The notes under the pieces are model-generated. The model was not told where the DNA came from. It saw only the letters and a list, made by a program, of their open reading frames with translations, and did not search any database. A program made the translations under genes and the position numbers. A stretch of DNA of 24,695 bases from Spirogloea muscicola (taxonomy: Eukaryota; Streptophyta; Zygnematophyceae; Spirogloeales; Spirogloeaceae), in NCBI GenBank assembly GCA_009602725.1, contig WELB01000173.1, forward strand, positions 67,275-91,969. The letters are read 5' to 3'. Every line of letters starts with the position of its first letter. Positions within the stretch are counted from its first letter, which is position 1. Positions 1 to 10,530 of the stretch are shown here, piece by piece.

Positions 1-2
1 TC

Positions 3-512
3 GTCCTAACCGACAGCTTCCGGACGAAGGGCCCCATTACTTCTGAGACCGGCTATGCTGTGAAGGTGGCCGAACAGAAGAAGTTGAACAAGTACAAGGA
101 CCACCCGGCGGGTGATACCTTTTACCCCCTGGCCATGGACATCCACGGGTGTTACGGGGGTCGGTGGTCCTCGTTAGTTTCGCTGCTGGCCTCTCAAGCT
201 GACCAGCGGCGCCGGGAACGGGGTGCAGCCCTTCCCGGTGGCTCGGTGCCTTTGGGTCTTGTGTCCTGCTACCGTATGCGCTTGTCTTATGTCCCTACAG
301 CGGTCCCAGGCGATTGCTTTGCATCGCCGGGCTGGTCGCGCCCTTGCAGCAGCCTCTGGTTTGCGCAGCGGGGTTGCTCTTCCTCCCCTCAGCTCATCTG
401 ACTTCCTACTGCTGACACGGGGGTATTGAGGGCGCCCTGTCTGCCTAGCCTTTGGCTCCGTCATGAACACCTGTATGCATCTGGCTGGCAGTTTACAGCC
501 GATCTTTTAAAT
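3..512 (+). mobile_element. 3' end of a non-LTR retrotransposon (copy A), cut by the window edge
   Basis: The frame open from position 3 reads TDSF, GYAV, KYKDHPAGD and PLAMDIHG. This aligns with the C-terminal region of the longer minus-strand copy at 8157-9112 (TDSF, GYAV, KYSDHPVGD, PLAVDVHG). The reading then shifts: the terminal part (SLQRSQAIALHRRAGRALAAAS to LLLTRGY, stop at 427-429) lies in another frame, so this copy is frameshifted and not functional as read. The sequence after the stop, to about 512, is repeated almost exactly at 7811-7905. A GGGCTGGC tail core lies further on, at 552. The element's 5' part is outside the window. Assignment to a non-LTR element is inferred from the C-terminal endonuclease-like motifs in the longer copy. 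Confidence 0.75.
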
Positions 513-1764
513 ATCAGCAGCCGCTTCTTTTTGTCCTTGGTTGTCTCTTCTGGGCTGGCCACTCCCTCGCCTGGCCCACCTGGTTGACGCGCGCAGATGT
601 GGTCTCCACTGATCCCTTGAACTGCTCCACTCTGGTGTCCTCAGCCTTGACAGCATAACACGCATTAGCCTGAGGCAAGCACACGGAGTACGCTTACCAT
701 CCAGTGGCCGGTGAGTCTGTCACCTCTGCCACCGGAGCCAACAGGGCCTTGTGGTGGAGCTCACCCATTCTGCTCATCTCTGTAAGCACTTGGCTGGTGG
801 CCTTCACGGCCGCTCTACAACACTGCTGCTGCCCGACAGACTGGCACTCCAGCTCGTGTGCTTCTGGCCCCCTGGCCCCTCATGCACCTCTCCGCATGCT
901 GGCGTAGGACAGGCACAATACTGTGACAGTGTTAACCTGAAAAGGCAGCTCCTCAAAAAGGAGGGACCAGGATATCAGTCAAAGGCATGACAGGCTGTGA
1001 GTCGCCTACTCACAGCTACACTTGAGTGCGTGCATTACATACTATCAGGCCACTTGCCTGTGGGGTCTGCGTTCGTGCAGACGCCTTTAAGCTCCTACAA
1101 AGTCTGCACCTGAGTAGTTTGACCCGTAGAAGTGCCTACATGCGATGTAAAGAGGAGAAGTTGAGCAACTGGTTACTGAGGATAAAGTTGAAGGAGGGGC
1201 CTTGGGAGAGGTGACTTCTACATCATATCTACTAGGTTATGACATAAGTGACAGGTTGCCTGCCGAGCTGAACACAGCGCATTCTTTTATGGCCTCGCTG
1301 AGTGCCTCTACCAGAGTGCGTGCTCTGGTTGAGGATGAACGGTGAGCTGGTTTGGCCCTATAAGCCCTGCTCCGGATGTGCCTCTCGGTGTGACTAAGCA
1401 CTTCAATGACTGCCAAAGTGAATCTCATGATGAAGTGTCAATGCCAGTGCTGACCCTTGCCAGAGCTTCTCCTCCACTCTGAGACACTGGCCCCTGTCTA
1501 GCTAGACGCAAGGCAGTCCTCCAGCCCCAGCTAGTCAACAGCCATTGACTCAGGATGGCACCACCAAGACCTTGACCCCTGCCTGAATCCTCACGGCCTA
1601 ATTGCAAAGCTCCAGGTACACAGCCACACGGGCACGAGCAGCTAATGAAAAGAATATTCAGGAGATGGTGTCTGTCCTGTCTGTACACGGTGTCACAGCC
1701 CCCTGCATCAATGTGATCAAGATGCCTGAAGGCCGTGGGAGCCAACAAGTGGTCGGGGGACTGT
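513..1764. other. Gene-poor stretch downstream of CAMTA
   Basis: No open frame here shows a recognisable domain. The stretch starts with more retroelement tail (tail core at 552-560) and then becomes ordinary unique-looking sequence. Because the CAMTA gene reads leftward, the right part is likely its 3' UTR. A minus-strand open frame over 1425-1787 could hold a further CAMTA exon, because a strong GTAAGT donor lies at 1815, but nothing in its translation is diagnostic. Confidence 0.5.
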
Positions 1765-4700
1765 CTACTTTTGTAACAGAGAAGCATTTATATGCATTTG
1801 GGGGTTTATACTTACGTGCCTGTGATGGTAGAGCAATTTACTACACTCAGCCTTCACCAACGTGCCCTGCAGTGCTGCGACCATTCCTGCTGCCCAAAGC
1901 ACCACTGCCTGACCTCTTGTATTCCACCTGCCACTCTGAAACTGTTTCTCAGCAAGCTGCAGGCAGCTGATTGTGAAAGTTGTGTATCATGCATTGGCAT
2001 GCAGGAAGCTGCATTGTCAGCCAGAAAGGAGGCGGCCTGTCGCTCACCTGGGCCTCAACATGGGCATGTCTCATGCGGTCGTACTGGGCGCGCGCCTGCT
2101 TGGAGCGTACTATGGCCTGTACTCGAGTCACTGCAGCCTCTAAAGCAGCATCAGCATTGGGTCCCCCAGCCTCTCGCCAGGCCTCTTCAGGGGTGGCAGC
2201 TGCTGCACCACCTAGGTGACCATCTGCCGCCTCAGCTCTGAAGCCCTCTTGTCCTGTCAGTGGAAGAGGGCGACGCTGACGCCAGCGAATGATAGCCTTC
2301 TGCAGCACGCCCACTGACCACTGGATCTTCTGGTACTTCTCGCGCTGCAACTTTCCTTTGACCCGTGCCTGTCAGCACAGATTGACAGTTGTCGCCCTTG
2401 CACTGTGAGTCACTTTCCGCAGACATCACTCTAGCATGCAATGGAGCTGGAGCCTGCTTTTGCTCCAACGGCAGTGGATGGCCGAGCACCTGGAGCCGTA
2501 TGATTCTTTGCCGCAGTTGGAGGAAGTCGCGGCGGCCTCGCCACCCTCGATACCGCCGCTGGATGCGAGTGGCAGCAGTGTGCTGCAGCTTCTGCCGATG
2601 GACCTTCTGTTGCCGATGTCCACGATAGGCCGTCTGGATTCGCCGTGCTGCTGCTAGAGCCTTGATCTGCTGCTCAGCGAGTTGCATAGCCAGCTCGCCA
2701 CCATTCTCCTGCTTGTAGGCCTCTTGTATAAGGGCGGCTGCTTCTGCAGCATTGCGGACTGCACGAAGTGACGCCTCCAGCTCCTGCCTGGACTCACTCG
2801 AGGAAGCCCCTGCCTTGGCAGCAGCAACGGCCGCATCGCCAGCCGCCACTGCTGCACTGCGGCTTGCCGAGTCTCGCAAAGTCATATTTGACAGAGAGCG
2901 GTTCAAAGCCATCTCTGCCAAGTACGCAGCGATGCCTTCGTGGCCACCTGCTGCCGCTAGGTCAGCTGGTGTTTGCCCTCGTGGCTGCTCAAGACTCAGA
3001 GGCCCTGCCAGCAAAGCTGGAGCTGCCCCCGCCGCCAAAAGGGTAACAACCACGCGCTCCCTGCAGGTTCAGAGAAGCAGCATCAGCCTGATGTGCAAAT
3101 CAAAGTTTGTGCAGTGGAGTACAGCCGTCCCCTGGTTTGTACAGAATGTACGTCAGTGTTGACAGGTCCTCGGTGCAAACCTACAAGAACCCCGGCTGTC
3201 CAGTGCACATCTGCCTCCTACTTGAATCCACAATAGACATCCTTAAAGTTGCAGATATGAGGACGGCGTCAGACTGACCGGCCATGCGCTGCCGCCCAGT
3301 GAAGAGGAGTACGGCCATCCCTGTCCTTGACGTCAACGTCCGAGCAAGAGCTCAGGAGGACGGGGATCGCCCACTCGTATCCAAGGGCGGCCGCCAAGTG
3401 CAGGCTGCACTGCCCTCCTTTGTCAAGTCTGCCTGCGGCAGTGGCGTCGGTCTTCACCCAGTTTTGAAGCTCCTGCCTGAGCAACAACTTCCACATTTGT
3501 TCCTGTACAATGTCTGGCTCTTGGCAAAGCCTCCGGCCACTGCCCTGGAGGAGTGTGTCTAACCAGTCCCAAGCCCCGTCCTCCTCACTGCCCCCCAGAA
3601 CCATTCGTAACAATCGCAGCTGGAGGGCCTCGGAACTTGTGATGACACCGGAAGCTAAGGCCGATGCAATGTTGGCCTCAGCTGTCTTTCTAGTGCGCTC
3701 CGACAGGTACACGAAGCTCACGACCTGACTGACTGCTCGTCCATCCCCGCAAGTGACATAGAGGGGCACACATCCCACCGCTGTCTGAGGTGGTGCTTGG
3801 CACCTCAACGAGCAACCATCCTGGAGCAACTCGGCAGGCACCTCATCCAGCCCAAAGCGGCAGAACCATGCCCTCGACACAGGCGCTGCACCTACAGCAT
3901 CCAGCATTTGGCCTGTCATCACCACCTGCCCAAAGAGAGAAGGCATGCTTGATCAGAGTAGAGCAGCTATCAGGCACACATGTCATACAGCTGCCAAGAC
4001 CTCTGTTAGGTGAAGACCAAGGCCTGCTGCTGACACTTGAGGTGGCTCAGAAGAGAAGCGTTCTTACAGTTCTGTCCTCGCTGGTGTGGCTTGAAGACGG
4101 GCAGTAGTCCGTGATATTGAAGAGCTGCTTCTCAGCATAAGCTGGTGCATTTGCAGCTTGCTCCACTTGCATGCTGTCTGCTGTGCTGCCTGGAGGCTCT
4201 GATCCATCCTCATCATAGCCTCTCTCTGCTAGCACGTCTCCTTCTCCGCTGCTGGCAGGCGTGATGTCCTCCGGTGTATCACCCAGCGGACTCCCGGAAG
4301 TGCTCCGAATCCTCTCTGCATTGCCTCGCTCATCAGCTTGGTAGTGCTCGTTCACCCACTGCCCAAAGCTGTCGAGCTTGCTGAAGTGGGCAAGTGGGTG
4401 CCTTTGCGAGAACCCCACATCGTCGTTGTCGTCATGGACTTCCTCGAGGATGTCAGCCACCGACACGTCCCCTGCACCATCGTCCACCTGCCCTTCCTGC
4501 AAGAACAAGCATGTCTTTTTCCAATTGACTGCTTGCAATCATCCTTCGTTAAAATTGTGTGGCAGACTTGTGGTCTAATGTGTACATACACTCATAATAC
4601 ACCTGTACCAAGTCGACATGCTTCTGAGCAACAGGAGGAATTAAGGAACATATCAGCAAATCTTCCCTTCGTCAAAGTGACCTAATTGTCAGGTCAATAA

Positions 4701-7577
4701 CTTCCTGACAGCACACATGACCGAGATCTCAGGAAGATGCTGTTTCGAGGGTACATGAAGGATGAGGTAAATATGTCAGCATGAAGTCAAGCTTCCGTGT
4801 GAGCCCCTACCAGCATCTCTTGCTGCTCAGTGGCTGCTTGAGCTCCTTCTGGCGGCAACTGATTGCTCATCATAGCAGAAGCATCAGGAACCTGTGACAC
4901 ATGACCAGGCAACAGTCAGCAGCATGTCTCTCATGCTAAGCCTTTGGTTGGAATGTGACACACGACCTTGGCTCAATGCTCGAGCAGAGTATGCAGCCCT
5001 GCTTGTCCACACCTGAGTTTGTGCACTGTCCGACAGGCCCACACGAGTGGCAAAAGAGGAATCCGACTCTAAGCTGAGCTGCGCCGAAGGCCAACCCTCT
5101 GATGGGCCGTCAGGGCTGTCCCCCAGCAATGTAGGCCATGTGAAGAAGGATGGCTGTGGTGCCCCCATCAGCCCTTGGTCAGGCATCAGGTCTTGCATAG
5201 TTGAAAAAGGAAGACCAACGAGCTCGAAGGGTGCTTCTGGACCTGACCAACAAGCTCTGCAGCTCGTTACATCGAGGCGCATCAGCTGATCAAGTAGACA
5301 TACACTTCTCAACAGTGGGATGCAAGTTCTCAGCGTTTCAGCAACCTCCACGGAGCTCCAACGAGCTGTATTAGCTGCAGCCAGCGTGAGCATGCTTCGC
5401 CAAGCAAAATAGAGTGGGACAAGTGATGACTATGTTGTGACGTTACCAGTACGGAGTTGTTGCCTCCCAAGCTGCTGATCACTCTGCTGCTTTTGCAGCT
5501 CCTGCTCCTGCTGCTGCTGCTGCGGTTTCTTCTGATCCTGCTGCTGCTGCTGCTGCTGATGGGGAGGCAGCTCACTCAAAGGAGCTGAAGGTGTTGCAAG
5601 CACAGGCTCCTGCTGCACAGCATCGAGGTCGCTTATTGCCCAGGCCTGACCTGCAGGCGCCCTGTTGGAGTCCCCGAAGTTCAAGATTGATCCACTTGGA
5701 GGATCTGACTCTTGCTTGACGGGTGGGGATTGCTGCCACTGTCGCTTGTTGGAAGAGGTGTGGTTTGCAGCAGAGTCCTGCATGGCTGGACTTTCAAACA
5801 TGCTCCCTGGCAAGAGCCCTTGCTCTTGGCCAGGACCCTGCTTCAAGCCTTGCCGCGATGTCTCTATCATGGGCGCGGCGGCAGGTGGAACACCGGCCCC
5901 TCCCAGCTGTTGATTTGATGGAGGTCGGAAGGCCTGGAGCGGCAGCACTTGGCGAAGCTGCTGCTCCAGAGGCGAGGACGACTGCCTTCTCAGCAACAGC
6001 TTTGGGGGCTCTGGTGACACGCCCTCGTCCATGCCATCCTCCTCAAGTCCAGAAGTTGGAGCAGGAGGCAGCTGCTGACAGCCTGCAGCGCTGCTCCCAT
6101 GCTGGTAGGATGAGGACGACAGCTCCGAGCCCTGGGAAGTGGAGCGCTCCAGGCTGACGGACGGCGATTCCTCCGGCGAATCGGGGCGGGAGGTGGGCGA
6201 AGGGGCTGCAGCATCTGAGAGCGGGCTGATCGTGGCGGGGGAAGTCGGGGTGCTGCCTTTGGGTGACGGCGTGGCAGCCGCTGTACGGCTTTGAAACTGT
6301 GAAGCAGGCAGCACAAGGTTGGAGCAGCAGTGAGCTTGTGACCCTCTTCATAGACAGTGGCCTGCTGCAGCCTGGCACGAGTCGGCTCTCGCAGTGGCAC
6401 GTGTGAGCCCTGAGCTTCAGCTCTTCTACGCAAGTCAGCCAATCGGGTGGTGCAAGGGCGGGTGCCAGAGTGCGCACATCGGGGACGTGGCGGTAGTGGA
6501 CCAGCACCAGGTTCTCGTTCTTCCTGTCTAAGCACAAGTGCAAGGACATGCGTGTGTGAAAAAGTCGTCGACCTCCAACCCGCGTGATGACGCTGGCCAG
6601 CGCAAGCCAGGCAGCTGCACCCTGCTATTCCAGTGTGCACAGTCGGGTGCCTGGGTGGCGGCCTACCCATCAAGCAGCCAATAGCAGCGTCGCTGGAAGT
6701 GATCGTCCTCTTCCGAGTGAGCGTAATAGCAGTGCAATATGTCGACGCTGCCCGCCTGCAGGCCAAGCCACCGGCAGAGCAGCATAGCCACACTGGTGCT
6801 TTCATTTCAGTTGCTTCATTGGGTGCACAGAACTTGGTATAGCAGCAATAAGACATTGCTGCCCCAACCTACACGGCAGACTTCTAGTGTCAATAACCGA
6901 CAAAAGATAGCTTCCCTTGGGTGTGTGCGATGAGGCCAGTGCCTCAGCAGCAGCAGCCTCACTTTGAGCTTCTCGTGCGCCTCACGCACGGTCTTGCCGT
7001 CCTTCTTCTTTCGCCAGTTGTGCCCGTCCTTGCGGAAGTAGCGCACAAGCTTGCGATCGAAAAGGTAGAGGGATCCACCTGCACAAAGAGGATAGTGTCC
7101 AGCTGTCGGGGCAGGTCAAGGATGCCGCGCAGCGAGGCTGGCAATGGATGGGAGGCAGGGCTTTGCAAGGCGTGCTCGGCAAGGCTGGGGCAAGACCTGG
7201 GGGCTTGGTGGGCGGCTCCAGGTTGAGCTGGAAGCCGTAGACGTCGGCCTTGAGCAGGATGTTGCACACCTCCGCGGGCTTGAGCCACCGCGTGCGCGCA
7301 TCCAGCAGCACCTGGCTGATGTCAAGCTCCCCTCCACCTGCGCAGGGCCGCAGCGCTTCCCGCCCCGCCCGTCCCAGCAGGCCGTGAGGCGCCGGCTCCC
7401 CGGGCACAGGCGAGCCACAGGCAGTGGCCGGGCTGCGACGACACGTTCCTCTCTGCGCACAGGCGGGCGCTGCAGCACGCGCGGGAGCCCGAGGGCCAGC
7501 GGCATTGCGCGGCAAAAGGCTGGAGCAGCAGCGGCCTCACCGCCGGGAGGAGGCGTGGCCGGCCTTGCGCCGGCCAT
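1765..7577 (-). CDS. CAMTA: CAMTA: calmodulin-binding transcription activator, 13-exon model
   Basis: CAMTAs are nuclear DNA-binding proteins that couple calcium-calmodulin signals to transcription. Phase-consistent exons: 7577-7541, 7337-7197, 7078-6963, 6755-6667, 6523-6478, 6296-5447, 5374-5013, 4891-4811, 4496-4068, 3925-3279, 3060-2490, 2368-2048 and 1956-1765, giving about 1,293 residues. Domains in order: CG-1 DNA-binding domain, residues 17-143 (LDISQVLLDARTRWLKP, FRKDGHNWRKKKDGKTV, HCYYAHSE, FQRRCYWLL, LVLVHYRHV); Ser/Pro-rich then Gln-rich linker, 144-427; IPT/TIG domain, about 699-792; ankyrin repeats, about 887-980 (DGRTPLHWAAAHGR); IQ motifs, about 1045-1112 (RIQTAYRGHRQQK, RIQRRYRGWRGRRDF); calmodulin-binding helix, about 1124-1156 (KYQKIQWSVGVLQKAI, IIRWRQRR). 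The start gives MAGARPATPPPG joined in phase to the CG-1 exon. The 3' end is unsure: a consensus donor (GTAAGT at 1815) precedes the TAG at 1765, so another last exon is possible. Exons 6-8 are less certain than the domain exons. Confidence 0.93.
5501..5558 (-). repeat. Interrupted CAG/CTG triplet tract coding for glutamine runs in CAMTA
   Basis: The plus strand shows two runs of CTG units (about 5501-5523 and 5537-5558) broken by other codons. On the coding minus strand this gives runs of five and seven glutamines mixed with D, K, P and E, near residues 380-420 of the CAMTA protein. The tract lies between the CG-1 and TIG domains, where plant CAMTAs are also poorly conserved. A low-complexity activation or spacer segment is a reasonable inference. 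Confidence 0.85.
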
Positions 7578-7784
7578 GCCGGCGGCAGGCTGCGGCCCCA
7601 CGTTGAGGCTGCCAGCAGCGCGGAGGCGCCGTGTGGGAGAGCGGCGCCGCGGCGACGGTTTCACAGCCAAGTGGGGCCCCGCCGTCGCGGGGGGCCTGGC
7701 TCTCGGCAGGCCAGCTGCGCCAGCGCCCGGGCTCACGAGGGACTGCCCTGCAGCTTCATGCCCCTCCAGCCGCACTGCCCAATA

Positions 7785-7905
7785 CGCAATTCTCAGCTTA
7801 TCTGACTTGCTACTGCTGACACGGGGGTATTGAGGGCGCCCTGTCTGCCTAGCCTTTGGCTCCGTCATGAACACCTGTATGCATCTGGCAGTTTACAGGC
7901 GATTG
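7785..7905 (+). mobile_element. Very short retroelement 3' end (copy B) upstream of CAMTA
   Basis: From about 7790 the plus strand reads SLSDLLLLTRGY with the stop at 7831-7833, followed by a tail nearly identical to that of copy A (424-512). The two differ mainly by a 4-base TGGC duplication in copy A, then diverge near the end. The fragment lies about 210 bp upstream of the inferred CAMTA start and is oriented against it. Only a dozen codons of the element are kept, so it is a strongly 5'-truncated insertion or a recombined remnant. Confidence 0.75.
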
Positions 7906-8086
7906 TTCATAAATATTATTACTAATAACGCCGAGCTCTCCCGCAGCGACAGACGAGGGGCTTGCTGATGCTGCTGTCAGGGCCAGCCATGTACTATTCC
8001 ATGATGGGCGAGGCGCGCTTCTGAGACGACGAGCTCGCTTCTACTTTTGGCTTCTTCCGGGGCAAAGCGCGGCCAGATTGACTGGT

Positions 8087-8104
8087 GGCTGGGAAAGGCC
8101 AGCC
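8087..8104 (-). repeat. Retroelement tail hairpin (copy C tail)
   Basis: On the minus strand the tail reads GGCTGG, a 6-base loop (CCTTTC), then CCAGCC: a perfect 6-bp stem. It lies about 50 bases after the stop codon of copy C and matches the core found after other element stops in this window. Confidence 0.7.
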
Positions 8105-8156
8105 CAAAAGAGCTTGAGTGCGAATGACTAGGACTAAGACATTGGCCAGGGAACGC

Positions 8157-9112
8157 TCAGTAACCTCTAGACAGGAGATGCAGATCCGAGTAGCTAGCTG
8201 GTGGAAAGACGTCGCCCTGACGGAAGCTGGAGGCCGCCGCCAAAGCTCGGCCTGCGCGCAAGTGAACCGCGAAGGCGAGGGACCGCTGCATCGAGACGGC
8301 CAAACGCATACGGAACACCTGAGCGAGGGACCCGGCTACGTTGAAGCCGGGCTGCTCGCCCTGCTGCCCGAGGCGGCGGGCCGCTGCACGCCGCGCCAGG
8401 CGGTGGAGCAAGTCAAGCCATTTGCAGCCAAAGGCTCCGTGCACGTCCACTGCCAGTGGAACGAACTCGTCGCCCACCGGGTGGTCAGAGTACTTCCGTT
8501 CCTTCTCGCCCGCCGCTTGGCCGACTGCGTAGCCCGCCTCCTCCGACGAGCGTTTTGCACTGTTGGAAGCAAAGCTGTCAGTGGTGACCACGTCTGCGAT
8601 GAGCCGAGGCCCCCCGCCGAGCGCGCTGGCGACGAGGTCGGCGCGCCGGGTGTGGATGCGGCCATCCGCCCCAGCGGTAGGAGGCATTACGCTGGTGTTC
8701 TCGAGCGCCACCGCATAACCGGCCTCGACGAAGATGCCAAACATGGCATTTCGCAGCAGGTCGTGCGTTCCTGTCCGCTCCCCGCCCCATGCGCACCTCA
8801 GCATGTGGGCTGCCAACGATGCCGCGTCGGAACCGCGCTCGCCACACTCACACTGCTGTACCCCACTGAGGCAGGGGGGGTGGAGGCCGAGGAGGCGGTG
8901 CACCACCGTTCGGAAGGCGTCGTCCGGCATCCGAAGTGCGTCGTGGATCGGCAGAGCAGACAACCAGGCAGCCGCCCCTGGTGAGGACGCCGAGAGCAGC
9001 CGCGCGCGCCCCCGGAGGTCGTCCGGAGACAAAAGCCCCATCGCCGTGGAGAAAGAGGCCGCACAGCCGTTGCCGTAAATGGGCAGAAGAAAGACGCTCC
9101 CCGCAAGCCATC
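8157..9112 (-). mobile_element. Longest retroelement copy (C): C-terminal endonuclease-like region, 5'-truncated
   Basis: This is an uninterrupted minus-strand frame of about 319 codons. A zinc-finger-like cluster (CEC, then H and C in the spacing C-x-C-x12-H-x3-C) is followed by RTGTHDLLRNAMFG, then RRADLVAS and LIADVVTTDSF, and it ends SYSDLHLLSRGY. A Cys/His cluster followed by an Arg-His element and two spaced aspartates (RADL, ADV) is the order seen in the C-terminal restriction-like endonuclease of some non-LTR retrotransposon groups. Chlorophytes also carry RandI/Dualen elements with such a domain, but placement in a clade is inference. No reverse transcriptase motif is present: the homology stops near 9112 at a head-to-head junction with copy D. 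The frame stays open past the junction to 9194 only by reading copy D antisense. Confidence 0.8.
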
Positions 9113-9385
9113 GTTGCATGTTATAGAACGCGGGTATCATTGAGTCTACAGCGCTCCCAGGCACTCGCGATACACCAGCGTGCTGGTCGTGCATTGGCCC
9201 AGGCTAATGGATCCCGTGGTGGTGGTTTGGCTCCTCAGTATAGCTTGTCAGATATGCATGTGCTCACTCGGGGATGTTAGTGTCCCCCTTAGCCAGCTCA
9301 ATACCCAGTTAACAGGACATTTGTAAGGCTAGAACTGGCCTCCCTTTCAAGCTCATGCGCACCGCGCGCCTTCTTCCAGGAGAGG
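9109..9385 (+). mobile_element. Retroelement 3' end (copy D) with tail
   Basis: The plus strand reads SLSLQRSQALAIHQRAGRALAQANG and ends SDMHVLTRGC with TAG at 9278-9280. The following tail, to about 9380, is repeated at 10335-10470 after copy G. Both share a segment containing GGCCTCCCTTTC and GCGCGCCTTCT. The 5' end abuts copy C in opposite orientation. Confidence 0.75.
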
Positions 9386-9444
9386 GCGGTGGCTGGGAGA
9401 AGCGGCTCTTTCAATGGAGGAAAGGGCTGTGATAAGCTCTTCCC

Positions 9445-9830
9445 AATAGGCCAGCCCAAACGAAGAGTTGACAAGGTCCGAAGGGGCCAAGTTACGAAGG
9501 GGCCAAACGCGCTACCTCTTTCAAACCACGAAGAATCGTATTAGGATGAACCACTCAATAAGTATGACTACGAGTGAGGAGCCTCAAATCCGACAGACTA
9601 GCTGCCGAAAAACGTCCCCTGATGAAAGCCAGAGGCTTCAGTGAGAGCACGGCCAGCACATAGGTGTAAGGCGTGGGCCATGGACCGGTGAAGGGGAGAT
9701 GGACAGGTGCATGCGGTAGACCTGGGCCAACGAGCCAGCGGCGTTGAAGTCAGCCTGCTCACCTCGCCTGCGGGACACAGCGCGCCGCGCAAGCCTGGCT
9801 AGCAGGTCGAGGCGGGAGAGGCCAGCTAGC
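9445..9830 (-). mobile_element. Retroelement 3' end (copy E), degenerate
   Basis: On the minus strand, LDLLARLARRAVSRR and FNAAGSLAQVYRMHLSIS match the copy C region LDLLHRLARRAAARR and GSLAQVFRMRLAVS. The end is broken across frames: HRSMAHALHLCAGRALTEASG is followed by a stop, and SDLRLLTRS appears near 9570-9590. A tail core (CCAGCCC on plus, 9451-9457) lies about 100 bases downstream. Its 5' boundary lies at the inverted repeat 9770-9858. Confidence 0.7.
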
Positions 9831-9858
9831 CAGGCTTGCGCGGCGTGCTGTGTCCCGC
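9770..9858. repeat. 34-bp inverted repeat with one mismatch, 21-bp loop
   Basis: The left arm 9770-9803 and right arm 9825-9858 are reverse complements except for one base (C versus T). The left arm is coding sequence of copy E (minus-strand LARLARRAVSR). The right arm is an inverted duplicate lying upstream of where that copy stops resembling the family. This fits a short inversion or snap-back event at the truncation point. Confidence 0.85.
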
Positions 9859-10015
9859 AAATAATAGAACAGGCAGAGCTGTTGAACTTCCGGACTTGTT
9901 CGCTCTGTCTAGGCTGGCATTTCCAGCTTTCCGGCATGGCCACTTGAGTCACTGTGTGATCTAGCGCTATCTCTGGCCCCTTCGAAGCCTTGGAACCTTG
10001 TTCAATGTTTAATCT

Positions 10016-10255
10016 GGGCTGGCCTCTCACAGCCATGGCCTTCTACTGGAAGCGTCTTCTCTCTCTTCCAGATAGCCATTTTTTCTGTATAGACTCCCCG
10101 CCCTGTGTGCATGCGCCTGTCCATATCACTCCAGCGGTCCATGGCCCACGGCCTGCATCTGCGTGCTGGCCGTGCTCTAGCTGCAGCCATTGGCTTCGTC
10201 AGGGGGATGCTTACCAACTGCTAATCTTTCTGTTTTGCTCTCCTCACTAGAGGGA
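10016..10255 (+). mobile_element. Retroelement 3' end (copy F), degenerate
   Basis: A tail core (GGGCTGGCCTCTCACAGCCA at 10016) is followed by plus-strand coding-like sequence: MRLSI, LQRSMAHGLHLRAGRALAAA. A stop then interrupts the frame before a decayed LLTRG end near 10245. The same core-then-coding order occurs at 15311-15661. Confidence 0.6.
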
Positions 10256-10334
10256 GGGCACTAAGTGATTGTCCTACCGGGAAAGTTTCCATCTGCGTCG
10301 TCTCGTGTCTAGCTGTGTAGTTCTCCGCTTCGGC

Positions 10335-10530
10335 ACGTCAGATACGCATGTGCTCACTCGGGGATATTTAGTGTCCCCCTTAGCTAGCTCATTACCCCGT
10401 AAGAGGACATTTGTTAGGCTAGAAATGGCCTCCCTTTCTATGTCATGCGCACCTCGCGCCTTCTCTCTTCGGCACCTTTTGGCTTTTCGAATCTTGGATC
10501 CATTCCTTTTGGGCTGGCCATTCCCCGCCC
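10335..10530 (+). mobile_element. Retroelement terminal fragment (copy G)
   Basis: The plus strand reads SDTHVLTRGY near 10338-10368, but the stop is lost by small changes relative to copy D. The next roughly 100 bases repeat the copy D tail (GTGTCCCCCTTAG, GGACATTTGT, GGCCTCCCTTTC). A tail core GGGCTGGCC follows at 10511. It has the imperfect stem GGGCTGG/CCCGCCC. Confidence 0.65.

Noticed and set aside
5990-6856. Minus-strand open frame of 288 codons across several CAMTA exons and introns
   Set aside because: It is in a different frame from the CG-1 exons and from the Ser/Pro/Gln-rich exon that phase analysis supports.
7116-7874. Long minus-strand open frame of 252 codons over the CAMTA 5' region
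   Set aside because: It runs antisense through copy B and then through CAMTA exon 1 and the first intron. Only its stretch MAGARPATPPPG belongs to the inferred protein; the rest reflects stop-poor GC-rich DNA.
8118-8984. Plus-strand open frame of 288 codons
   Set aside because: It is the antisense shadow of copy C, whose minus-strand frame aligns with other element copies over its C-terminal part.
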